A stretch of DNA of 64,000 bases from Antedon bifida. Its lineage: Eukaryota; Echinodermata; Crinoidea; Comatulida; Antedonidae. Under the pieces are notes generated by a model that saw only the letters and a list, made by a program, of their open reading frames with translations, had not been told where the DNA came from and made no database searches. Shown in pieces: positions 12,597-25,243 of this stretch. A program made the translations under genes and the position numbers. The stretch spans positions 12,588,501 to 12,652,500 of the forward strand of contig OY727094.1 of the NCBI GenBank assembly GCA_963402885.1, read 5' to 3'. Every line of letters begins with the position of its first letter. Position 1 is the first letter of the stretch.

Positions 12597-14130
12597 AATT
12601 TAATTCGTCACTTTGACGAATTATAGGTGATCATTTTTATCATTTTACTGAAATTAATTTTTTTTAAACATGCACGTACGTTAACATACGATCGGAAAAT
12701 GTTGATGTATGCCATCCTATTATATGCTTATAGTGCTGAGTTGTGCCTATATGCCATATACAATATGTACAGTATATACTGTATATCTATATACAGTGTA
12801 GCATAGGTGAAATTACGGGACACACATGTTCTAATTTTTTGGCATGATGACGTTATCAAACTAAACTTTAAGATGACAATTTCGAAAGATAATTAATTGA
12901 GCAAAAAAACATAAGATTTGGAAAAAAAATTGGCACGTAGAAGCGCTGTGCGCGCTCTTTGAATTGTGTATAACTTTGACGAAAAATATGAAAAAACTAC
13001 TTTTTCACTTCAACTGGCCATATGTTAACGTCACAACATCCGATAGGCTTAATTTTTATATGAATTAATATCTACATTTCATCAGCTTTCATAATAAATT
13101 ATAATCATCAAGGTAACCTTCAATTCTGAAGAGCTGTAAGATATTCAAATTTACTGCGAAGGTGAAATTACACGGCCTACGTTATTCAAGTTTTTACGCG
13201 TGATGACGTCATTAAAATGAAGATAGTGTCAACTCATGATAAAGATAATTAATTAAGCAAGCACATACTGAAAGTTGTGCGAAATTCGAGCACACATAAC
13301 CAAGATGCGCTCTGTTGAATGTGATAATCTACACAAAAAGATAACAAATCCTAATTTTTAAATTCAAGTGGCCATTTGATGACGTCAAAACATTTTGTAC
13401 GTCAAATGTGTACATGAATTCATATCTACAACTCAATGGCTTCCAGAATAAGTTAAAAAAGTCGGGGGTCATCTTGCATTCTGAAGAATTATTTTCATTT
13501 TAAAAAAGACCTATTTTTCACCATTTTCAGAACTTTTGTAAAATTAATGTGCGCATTTTGTCATTTTTAACGTGCTCGTATAGTGTTATTTTAAGTCGGA
13601 ACTGACTCAAATTTGGTGAATGTACTAAGGATGGCGATTAGAATGAGATTTGTAAAAAAAATTCATATTTTTTACGCTTTTTAAGTATCGCGCGCGCAAA
13701 ATTTTTTTTTGCGCAGTAATTTTTGGAAACACGCAAATGGCCTAATTCATGCTCTAAATTGATCAAAACCTAATTTTGCGCGTTTTAAATTTTTAGCGCG
13801 CGATTTCACATGCATGACCTTGAAACGCGCAACTTTTTATTTGCTAATATTTTTACCCTTGATCTGAAGTTTACGTGTAGTGAATTCCATTAATATGTGA
13901 TAATGAATTTTGGAGATATGATTGATAATTTGATTTCGCAAAATGGCGTATAAATGTCGTCACGGATGAGTGATCACGCTGGAAAGCTTATTAGGATTAA
14001 GTTATATTATTTGAAAGATATTCTGAAATTTTTGTAATCATTGACATTAAACTTTTTTAGATAATTGTTACACAAAATAGTGTACAGAAACAATAAAAAG
14101 AAAAAAAATAAAAAAAATAAAAAAAACTAG
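12597..14130 (+). repeat. Array unit 1
   Basis: Palindrome at 12602-12622 and terminal word at 12625-12636. Internal 355-bp repeats begin near 12806 and 13161. The first half is almost identical to unit 9 (25244 on), while the second half is closer to unit 6. It ends in an A-rich tract with CTAG and no 3' hairpin. Confidence 0.85.
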
Positions 14131-15735
14131 AATTTAATTCGTCACTTTGACGAATTATAGGTGATCATTTTTATCATTTTAATAAAATTAACATTTTTTT
14201 AAACATGCACGTACGTTTTATCATTTTAATGAAATTAACATTTTTTTAAACATGCACGTACGTTAACATACGATTGTAAAAAGTTGATGTAGGCCATCCT
14301 ATGACATGATGCATATACGCTTATAGTGCTGAGTTGTACCTATGTGTCATATACAATATGTACAGTATATACTGTATATCTATATACATTGTAGCATAGG
14401 TGAAATTACGGGACCCAAATCATGTTCTAATTTTTTTGGTATGATGGAATTATCAAAATAAACTCTAAGATGACAATTTCGAAAGATAATGAATCGAGCA
14501 AATAAATATAAGGATTGGAAGAGAATTTGACACGTAGAAGCGCAATGCGTGCTTTTTGAAATTTGTATAATTTTGACGCAAAAGATGAAAAAACTACTTT
14601 TTAACTTCAACTGGCCATATGATAACGTCACAACATCCGATAGACTTGGTTTTTATATGAATTCATATCTACATTTCAACAGCTTTCATAATAATTTATA
14701 ATCATCAAGGTAACCTTCAATTCTGAAGAGTTGCGAGATATTCAAATATACGCTGAAGTTGAAATTAATCGCACCACGTTATTCAAATTTTTACGCATGA
14801 TAACGTCATCATAATGAAAAGGTGGCAACTCATGATAAAGATAATTAATTTAGCAAGTACATACTTAAAGTTTAGCGAAAATCGGGCTAAAATAACGGAG
14901 ATACGCACTATTGAATGCGATAACCTACACAAAAAGATAAAAATTCCTAATTTTTAAATTCAAGTGGCCATTTGATGACGTCATACCATTTTGTACGTCT
15001 AATGTGTATATACATTTGTATCTACAACTTATTGGCTTCCATAATAAGTTAAAAAAATTGGGGGTCACCTGCCATTCTGAAGAGTTATATTATTTTTAAA
15101 AAGGCCTTAATTTTTACCATTTTTAGCACTTTTGCACAATTAATGTGCGCATTTTGTCATTTTTAATGTGCTCGTATAGCACTATTTTAAATCGAAATGG
15201 ACTCACATTTGGTGAATCTACCAAGGAAGATGAGTAGAATGCAATCTGTACAAAAAAAAATTTATTTTTTACGCTTTCTAAGTACGCACGTGCAAAAACG
15301 TGTTTTTGCGCAGTAATTTTTTAAAACACGCAAATGGCCTAATTCATGCTCTAAATTGATCAAAACGTAATTTTGACCTTTTTAAATTTTTAACGCGCGA
15401 TTTCACGCGCATGACCCTGCGTGCGCGTGCGTTTTTATTTGCTAATATTTTTACCCTTGACCTGAAGTTTACGTGTAGTGAATTTCATTAATATCTGATA
15501 ATTAATTATGGAGATATGATTGATAATGTGATTTCACAAAATGGCGTATAAATGACGTCACGGATGAGTGATCACGCTGAAAAGCTTATTAGGACTTAGT
15601 TAAAGTATTTGAAAGAAATTCTGAAATTTTGGTAATCATTGACATTAAACTTTTTGAGATATTTGTTACACAAAATCTGTACAGAAAGAAATTGCGAAGA
15701 AACATTTTTTTTGTACAAAAACAATTTCTCACTAG
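14131..15735 (+). repeat. Array unit 2
   Basis: It carries a short local duplication near 14165-14270 (the segment with AAACATGCACGTACGT appears twice). It ends in CAATTTCTCACTAG with no 3' hairpin, a tail shared with unit 3. Confidence 0.85.
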
Positions 15736-17281
15736 AATTTAATTCGTCACTTTGACGAATTATAGGTGATCATTTTTATCATTTTATTGACATTAATATT
15801 TTTTAAACATGCATGTACGTTAACATACAATCGGAAAATGTTGATGTATGCCATCCTATAATACGCTATAGGCTAGTGCTGAGTTGTGCCTATTATATGC
15901 CATATACATTATGTACAGTATATACTGTATATCTATATACAGTGTAGCATTAATGAAATTACGGACACGCATCATGTTCTAATTTTTTGGCACTGATGAC
16001 ATTATCAAAATAAACTTGTGGATAACAATATCGAAAGATAATAAATTGAGTATGAAAATATAACAATTGGAAGAAAATTTAGCACGTAGAAGCGCGGTAC
16101 GCGGTCCTTAAAATTTGTATAACTTTGATGAAAAAATTGCTTTTTAACTTCAACCGGCCATATGATAACGTCACAAGATTCGATAGGCTGCATTTTTATA
16201 TGAATTAGTATCAACATTTAACCAGCTCTCATTATAAGTTATAATTGTCAAGGTCAACTTTAATTCAGAAGAGCTGTAAGGTATTCAAATATACGTTGTA
16301 GGTGAAATTACGTAACCACAGTTTTTCAAATTTTAAGACGTGATGACGTCATCAAAATAAAAATATTGGCAACTCATGAGTAACATAATTGGTTGAGGTA
16401 GAATATTTTAAAAATTACAAGAAAATCGATCACAGATAAGCGAGTTGCGCTCTGTTTAATATGGTGGTCTATGACAAAAGGGGAAAAAACCCTATTTTAA
16501 AAATTCATGTGGCCAAATGACTACTTCATACCATTTTGTACGTCTAATGTGTATATACATTTATATCTACAACTCATTGGCTTCCATAATAAATTAAAAA
16601 AATTGAGGGTCACCTTCCATTCTGAAGAGTTATATTCATTTTAAAAAGGCCTTATTTTTCCCCATTTTCAGCACTTTTGTACAATTAATGTGCGCATTTT
16701 GTCATTTTTAACGTGCTCGTATAGCACTATTTTAAGTCGAAATTTTCTCAAATTTGGTGAATGTACTATGGAAGATGAGTAGAATGCAATTTGTACAAAA
16801 AATTGTTATTTTTTACGCTTTCTATGTACGCACGCGCAAAAACGTGTTTTTGCGCAGTAATTTTTTAAAACACGCAAATGGCCTAATTCATGCTCTAAAT
16901 TGATCAAAACCTAATTTTGAGCATTTTAAATTTTTAACGCGCGATTTCACGCGCATGAGCCTAAGTGCGCGTGCGTTTTTATTTGCTAATATTTTTACCC
17001 TTGACCTGAAGTTTACGTGTAGTGAATTTCATTATTATGTGATAATGAATTATGGAGATATGATTGATAATGTGATTTCACAAAATGGCGTATACATGAC
17101 GTCACGGATGAGTGATCACGCTGAAAAGCTTATTAGGACTAAGTTAAAGTATTTGAAAGACATTCTGAAATTTTAGTAGTCATTGACATTAAACTTTTTG
17201 AGATATTTGTTACACAAAATCTGTACAGAAAGAAATTGCGAAGAAACATTTTTTTTATATATAAAAACAATTTCTCACTAG
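15736..17281 (+). repeat. Array unit 3
   Basis: It is more diverged than most in the first 700 bp. It ends, like unit 2, in a CAATTTCTCACTAG tail without the 3' hairpin. Confidence 0.85.
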
Positions 17282-18875
17282 AATTTAATTCGTCACTTTG
17301 ACGAATTATAGGTGATCATTTTTATCATTTTAATGAAATTAACATTTTTTAAACATGCACGTACGTTAACATACCATCGTAAAAAGTTGATGTACGCCAT
17401 CCTATGACATGATGCATATACACTTATAGCGCTGAGTTGTACCTATTATGTGTCATATACAATATGTACAGTATATACTGTATATCTATATACAGTGTAG
17501 CATAGGTGAAATTATGGGACCCACATCGTGTTCTAACTTTTTGGTATGATGGAATTATCAAAATAAACTCGAAGATGACAATTTCGAAAGATAATGAATT
17601 GAGCAAATAAATATAAGGATTGGAAGAGAATTTGACACGTAGAAGCGCAATGCGCGCTCTTTGAAATTTGATTAACTACGACTAACAAAATTTAAAAACT
17701 ACTTTTTAACTTCAACTGGCCATATGATAACATCACAACATCCGATAGGCTTAATTTTTATATGAATTCATATCTACATTTCATCAGCTTTCATAATAAG
17801 TTATAATCTTCAAGGTTACCTTTAATTCTGAAGAGCTGTAAGATATTCAAATGTATGGTGTAGCTGAAATTACACGACCTAGTTTATTCAAGTTTTTACG
17901 CGTGATAACGTCATCAAAATAAAAATGTTGACAACTCATGAGAAAGATAATTAATTGAGCAAGCACATACTAAAATTTGTACGAAAATCGGGCTCAAATA
18001 ACGGAGATGCGCTCTATTGAATGTGATAATCCACACAAAAAGATAAAAATTACTAATTTTTTAATTCAAGTGGCCATTTGATGACGTCATACCATTTTGT
18101 ACGTCTAATATGTATATATATTTATATCTACAACTTATTGGCTTCCATAATAAGTTAAAAAAATTGGGGGTCACCTGCCATTCTGAAGAGTTATATTCAT
18201 TTTAAAAAGGCCTTATTTTTTACCATTTTTAGCACTTTTGTACAATTAATGTGCGCATTTTGTCATTTTTAACGTGCTCGTATAGCACTATTTTAAGTTG
18301 AAATGGACTCAAATTTGGTGGATGTACCAAGGAAGATGAGTAGAATCCAGTTTGTACAAAAAAATTGTATTTTTAACGCTTTCTATGTACGCACGCGCAA
18401 AAACATGTTTTTGCGCAGTAATTTTTTAAAACACGCAAATGGCCTAATTCATGCTCTAAATTGATTAAAACTTAATTTTGAGCTTTTTAAAATTTTAACG
18501 CGCGATTTCACGCACATGACCTTGAAACGCGTAATTTTTTATTTGCTAATATTTTTTACCTTGACCTGAAGTTTACGTGTAGTGAATTTCATTTATATGT
18601 GATAATGAATTATGGAGATATGATTGACAATGTGATTTCACAAAATGGCGTATACGTGACGTCACGGATGAGTGATCACGCTGAAAAGCTTATTATGTCT
18701 AAGTTAAAGTATTTGAAAGACATTGTGTAATTTTTGTGATCATTGCCATTCAACTTTTTGAGATATTTGTTACACAAAAAGTGTACAGAAAGAAAAAAAA
18801 TAAAAAAAAAAATAAATAAAGATTTCATACAATAACAATAGGTGATCATTTTATTCTAAATGATCACCTAACTAG
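17282..18875 (+). repeat. Array unit 4
   Basis: Nearly identical along its length to unit 10, which lies 9.5 kb away, and to the second half of unit 5. It carries the 3' hairpin (18840-18869: arms AGGTGATCATTT and AAATGATCACCT, loop TATTCT) followed by AA and CTAG. Confidence 0.9.
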
Positions 18876-20469
18876 AATTTAATTCGTCACTTTGACGAAT
18901 TATAGGTGATCATTTTTATCATTTTAATGAAATTAACAATTTTTTAAACATGCACGTACGTTAACATACCATCGTAAAAAGTTGATGTACGCCATCCTAT
19001 GACATGATGCATATACACTTATAGCGCTGAGTTGTACCTATGTGTCATATACAATATGTACAGTATATACTGTATAATATCTATATACAGTGTAGCATAG
19101 GTGAAATTATGGGACCCACATCATGTTCTAATTTTTTGGTATAATGGAATTATCAAAATAAACTCGAAGATGACAATTTCGAAAGATAATGAATTGAGCA
19201 AATAAATATAAGGATTGGAAGAGAAATTGACCCGTAGAAGCGCAATGCGCGCTCTTTGAAATTTGATTAACTACGACTAACGAAATTTAAAAACTACTTT
19301 TTAACTTCAACTGGCCATATGATAACATCACAACATCCGATAGGCTTAATTTTTATATGAATTCATATCTACATTTCATCAGCTTTCATAATAAGTTATA
19401 ATCTTCAAGGTTACCTTTAATTCTGAAGAGCTATAAGATATTCAAATGTATGGTGTAGCTGAAATTACACGACCTAGTTTATTCAAGTTTTTACGCGTGA
19501 TGACGTCATCAAAATAAAATGTTGAAAACTCATGAGAAAGATAATTAATTGAGCAAGCACATACTAACATTTCTGCGAAAATCGGGCTCAAATAACGGAG
19601 ATGCGCTCTATTGAATGTGATAACCCACACAAAAAGATAAAAATTACTAATTTTTAAATTGAAGTGGCCATTTGATGACGTCATACCATTTTGTACGTCT
19701 AATGTGTACATGAATGTGTATCTACAACCCAATGGCTTCCAGAATAAGTTAAAAAAATTGGGGGTCGCCTGCCATTCTGAAGAGTTATATTCATTTTAAA
19801 AAGGCCTTATTTTTCACAATTTTCAGCACTTTGATGCAATTAATTTGCGCATTTTGTCATTTTTAACCTGCTCGTATAGCGTTATTTTAAGTCGGAACTG
19901 ACTCAAATTTGGTGAATGTACTAAGGAAGATGAGTAGAATCCAGTTTGTACAAAAAAATTGTATTTTTAACGCTTTCTATGTACGCACGCGCAAAAACAT
20001 GTTTTTGCGCAGTAATTTTTTAAAACACGCAAATGGCCTAATTCATGCTCTAAATTGATTAAAACTTAATTTTGAGCTTTTTAAAATTTTAACGCGCGAT
20101 TTCACGCACATGACCTTGAAACGCGTAATTTTTTATTTGCTAATATTTTTTACCTTGACCTGAAGTTTACGTGTAGTGAATTTCATTTATATGTGATAAT
20201 GAATTATGGAGATATGATTGACAATGTGATTTCACAAAATGGCGTATACGTGACGTCACGGATGAGTGATCACGCTGAAAAGCTTATTATGTCTAAGTTA
20301 AAGTATTTGAAAGACATTGTGTAATTTTTGTGATCATTGCCATTCAACTTTTTGAGATATTTGTTACACAAAAAGTGTACAGAAAGAAAAAAAATAAAAA
20401 AAAAAATAAATAAAGATTTCATACAATAACAATAGGTGATCATTTTATTCTAAATGATCACCTAACTAG
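18876..20469 (+). repeat. Array unit 5
   Basis: Same length as unit 4 and nearly identical to it over most of its span, with local differences near 19680-19920 that match other units. 3' hairpin at 20434-20463, then CTAG. Confidence 0.9.
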
Positions 20470-22046
20470 AATTTAATTCGTCACTTTGACGAATTATAGG
20501 TGATCATTTTTATCATTTTACCGAAATAATTTTTTTGCACGTACGTTAACATACGATCAGAAAATGTTGATGTATGCCATCCTATTATACGCTTTAGTGC
20601 TAAGTTGTGCCTAATATATGCCATGTATAATATGTACAGTATATAATGTATCTATATACAGTGTAGCATAGGTGAAATTACGGGACACACATCATGTTCT
20701 AATTTTTTGGTATGATGGAATTATCAAAATAAACTCGAAGATGACAATTTCGAAAGATAATGAATTGAGCAAATAAATATAAGAATTGGAAGAGAATTTG
20801 GCACGTAGAAGCGCTGTGCGCGCTCTTTGAAATTTGTATAACTTTGACGAAAAAGATGAAAAAACTACTTTTTAACTTCAACTGGCCATATGTTAACGTC
20901 ACAACATCCGATAGGCTTAATTTTTATATGAATTAATATCTACATTTCATCAGCTTTCATAATAAATTATAATCATCAAGGTAACCTTCAATTCTGAAGA
21001 GCTGTAAGATATTCAAATTTACTGCGAAGGTGAAATTACACGGCCTACGTTATTCAAGTTTTTACGCGTGATGACGTCATTAAAATGAAGATAGTGTCAA
21101 CTCATGATAAAGATAATTAATTAAGCAAGCACATACTAAAATTTGAGCGAAAATCAGGCACAAATTATTAGAGATGCGTTCTATTGAATGTGATAAAATA
21201 TGACAAAAGAGAAAAAAAACCTAATTTTAAATTCAAGTGGCCATTTGATGACGTCAAAACATTTTGTACGTAAAATGTGTACATGAATTCATATCTACAA
21301 CTCAATGGCTTCCAGAATAAGTTAAAAAAATCGGGGGTCATCTTGCATTCTGAAGAATTATTTTCATTTTAAAAAAGACCTATTTTTCACCATTTTCAGA
21401 ACTTTTGTAAAATTAATGTGCGCACTTTGTCATTTTTAACGTGCTCGTATAGCGTTATTTTAAGTCGGAACTGACTCAAATTTGGTGAATGTACTAAGGA
21501 TGGTGAGTAGAATGAGATTTGTAAAAAAAATTCATGTTTTTACGCTTTTTAAGTATCGCGCGCGCAAAAACGCATTTTTGTGCAGTAATTTTTTGAAACA
21601 CGCAAATGGCCTAATTCATGCTCTAAATTGATCAAAACTTAATTTTGAGCGTTTTAAATTTTTAACGCGCGATATCACGCGCATGAACCTACGTGCGCGT
21701 GCGTTTTTATTTGCTAATATTTTTACCCTTGATCTGAAGTTTACGTGTAGTGAATTTCATTAATATGTGATAATGAATTATGGAGATATGATTGATAATG
21801 TGATTTCGCAAAATGGCGTATAAATGTCGTCACGGATGAGTGATCACGCTGGAAAGCTTATTAGGATTAAGTTATATTATTTGAAAGATATTCTGAAATT
21901 TTTGTAATCATTGACATTAAACTTTTTGAGATAATTGTTACACAAAATAGTGTACAGAAACAATAAAAAGAAAAAAAAAAATAATAATAAAGATTTTATA
22001 CAATAACAATAGGTGATCATTTTATTCTAAATGATCACCTAACTAG
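20470..22046 (+). repeat. Array unit 6
   Basis: A small deletion near 20525 removes the AAACATG segment. The central TATA palindrome is decayed near 20640. The middle (about 20880-21120) matches units 1 and 9. 3' hairpin at 22011-22040, then CTAG. Confidence 0.85.
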
Positions 22047-23577
22047 AATTTAATTCGTCACTTTGACGAATTATAGGTGATCATTTTTATCATTTTATTG
22101 AAATTAATTTTTTTTTAAACATGCACGTACGTTAACATACGATCGGAAAATGTTGATGTATGCCATCCTATTATACGCTTATAGTGCCGAGTTGTGCCTA
22201 TTATATGCCATATACAATATGTACAGTATATACTGTATATCTATATACAGTGTAGCATAGGTGAAATTACGGGACACACATCATGTTCTAATTTTTTGGT
22301 ATGATGGAATTATCAAAATAAACTCGAAGTTGACAATTTCGAAAGATAATGAATTGACCAAATAACTATAAGAATTGGAAGAGAATGTGGCACGTAGAAG
22401 CGCAATGCGCGCTCTTTGAAATTTGTATAACTTTGACTAAAGAAATTTAAAAACTACTTTTTAACTTCAACTGGCCATATGATAACATCACAACATCTGA
22501 TTGGCTTATTTTTTATATGAATTCATATCTACATTTCATCAGCTTTCATAACAAATTATAATCATCATGGTCACCTTTAACTCTGAAGAGCTGTGAGATG
22601 TTCAAATATACGCTGAAGGTGAAATTACACGACCTACGTTATTCAAGTTTTTACGCGTGATGACGTGATTAAAATTAAAATGTTGACAACTCATGAGAAA
22701 GATAATTAATTGAGCAATCATATACTAAAATTTGATCGAAAATCGGGCACAAAATAACCGAGATGCGCACTTTTGAATGTGATAATCTATGACGAAAGAG
22801 AAAAAAACCTAATTTTTAAATTCAAGTGGCCATTTGATGATGCCACAACATTTTGTACGTGAAATGTGTACATGAATTCATATCTACAACTCAATGGCTT
22901 CCAGAATAAGTTAAAAAAACTGGGTGTCATCTTGCATTCTGAAAAGCTATTTTCATTTTAAAAAGGCCTATTTTTCACCATTTTCAGCACTTTGATGCAA
23001 TTAATGTGCGCATTTTGTCATTTTTAACCTGCTCGTATAGCGTTATTTTAAGTCGGAACGGACTCAAATTTGGTGAATGTACTACGGATGGTGAGTAGAA
23101 TGCGATTTGTACAAAAAAATCGTATTTTTTACGCTTTTTAAGTATTGCGCGCGCAAAAACGTGTTTTTGCGCAGTAATTTTTTGAAACACGCAAATGGCC
23201 TAATTCATGCTCTAATTTGATCAAAACTTAATTTTGAGCTTTTTAAATTTTTAACGCGTGATTTCATGCGCATGACCTTGAAACACGCAAGTTTTTATTT
23301 GCTTATATTTTTACCCTTGACCTGAAGTTTACGTGTAGTGAATTTCATTGATATGTGATAATGAATTATGGAGATATAATTGATAGTGTGATTTCACAAA
23401 ATCGCGTATTAATGACGTCACGGTTGAGTGATCACACTGAAAAGCTTATTATGGTTAAGTTAAAGTATTTGAAAGACATTGTACAATTTTTGTGATCATT
23501 GCTATTCTACTTTTTGAGATAATTGTTACACAAAAGTGTACAGAAAGAAGAATAATAATAACAAAAACAACAACTAG
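22047..23577 (+). repeat. Array unit 7
   Basis: Typical 5' end. It ends in an A-rich tail (AATAATAATAACAAAAACAA) with CTAG and no hairpin. The same tail type occurs in unit 11, just before that unit's hairpin. Confidence 0.85.
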
Positions 23578-25243
23578 ACATGTAACTCGTCACTTTGACG
23601 AGTTTGGTTTTCCGCCGCGCAAGTGGTGCAACATGAACGTGTAACGACGTACCTTTTAACATTAAGGGATAGGTTGAGGACAAAAGGAAGTGTTCACGTT
23701 GGCATTATGACCTGAACTGAAGAATATGATATGTTGTTATTGCTGAATTCTATTATTTCGATTCATATATAGTATACACAGTATAATCTGTATCCATATC
23801 ACACAGTGTAGAATAGGTGAAATTACGGGACCCGCTATTTATTACAAATTTTAACATGTTGACGGTTTTAAAATGAAATGCGAAGGTAGCAATTTCGGAA
23901 GGAAATTATCTCAGCAACAACATATTAACGTCTAGAAGAAATTTGAATACGTGAAATATTGATGCGCGCTCTTTTAAATGTAATGAATTATGACGCAAAA
24001 GATGAAAATACGACTTTTTTCATTTAACTGGCCATATGATGACGTCACAACATCCGATTGGCAAAATTTTCACATGATTTCGTATCTACAATCCAATAGC
24101 TTCCATAAAACGTTTTAATCGTGATTATCAAATTTTATTCTTACGAGCTATAACAGATTAAAATTTACTGTAAAGATGAAATTAATGCCACACGTAATTT
24201 AAATTTTTAGGAATGATGACGTCAAAAAAATTAAAATATTTCTAATTCATGCGAAAGACAGTTGATTGACCTAGACAATATCAAAATTTGGGTGAAAATG
24301 GAAAACGGATAAGTGGAGATGCGCTCTATTAAATGTGATGAGCTATGACGAAAGATACAAAAATCCTAAATTTTATATTAGCGTGGCCATACGATGACGT
24401 CACAATGTCCGGTTAGCCATATTAATACATGATCCGATATCTACAACTCATTAACTTCCAGAAAATGTCATCCACAAAAAGTTGACCGTGCAGTTTAGAA
24501 ATTACGACTGTTTAAAAAAAGGCATAATTTTGACGAATTTTTTAACTTTTTCAACAAAAACTCGCGCAAATTGTCCAATTCCACGTGCTCGTATGACGTT
24601 AATGTAAGTCGAAATTGTTTAAAAGTTGGTAAAATTACTAGAAAAGGCTGGAAAAACATAAATCACGCGAAAAAAATATGTTTTTAATGCTACGTGCGCA
24701 CCGCACACGTAAAAATTTGCGCACGCGTGGAAATTGTTTACATGCTTAAAACGACATGAAACGCGTAGAAAGTTGATTAGAAATTAATTTTGCGCATTTT
24801 GAAATTTTAAATGCGCGTGCACGCGTAACTTTGTGTAAAACACGCAATTTTTGTTCAACAGAAAGTTAGCGCATGATATAAATTAAACTTGTGCAAAGTT
24901 TCAATTTAAAATGTTATTTGGTTTTTGACCTATGTTAAATACGAGAAAATCGTTAAATCGCGCGTACGTCACGTTGCGCAATTGTAAACATCATGAAAAG
25001 CTTCGCTTGACGACGTTACATAAATGTCAAAATGTTAACATAGTTCACAAAATGTTATGTTTGCAAGTTTCAGAGAAAAGCGTTACACAAAAATCATACA
25101 GAAAGAAAGAAGATGAAAAAAAAGATGATGATGATTTCGTACAATCACAAGAGGTTTTCCTGCAACTTCGTTGCGGAAAACCAATAAAGATTTTGTACAA
25201 TAACAATAGGTGATCATTTTATTCTAAATGATCACCTAACTAG
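23578..25243 (+). repeat. Array unit 8, divergent subfamily B
   Basis: Same architecture but strongly diverged sequence. The 5' palindrome is AACTCGTCA, loop CTT, TGACGAGTT (23584-23604), with a paired change in each arm relative to the common units. The word after it is GGTTTTCC (23606-23613) instead of AGGTGATCATTT, and this unit's own 3' hairpin (25153-25182) is made of GGTTTTCC / GGAAAACC. A common-type hairpin (25208-25237) follows, then CTAG. The two internal repeats (starting near 23815 and 24174) and TGACGTCA sites are kept. A plus-strand frame at 24932-25213 is not supported as coding. Confidence 0.85.
25153..25182 (+). other. Subfamily B 3' hairpin
   Basis: GGTTTTCC pairs with GGAAAACC. 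After a one-base bulge, GCAAC pairs with GTTGC around a TTC loop. The outer arm equals the word that follows the 5' palindrome of the same unit, so unit start and unit end share the sequence as inverted repeats. Confidence 0.8.

Noticed and set aside
18840..18869. Repeated 30-bp palindromes considered as a CRISPR array
   Set aside because: The copies are about 1.6 kb apart, within long similar units, in a eukaryotic context. There are no short regular spacers.
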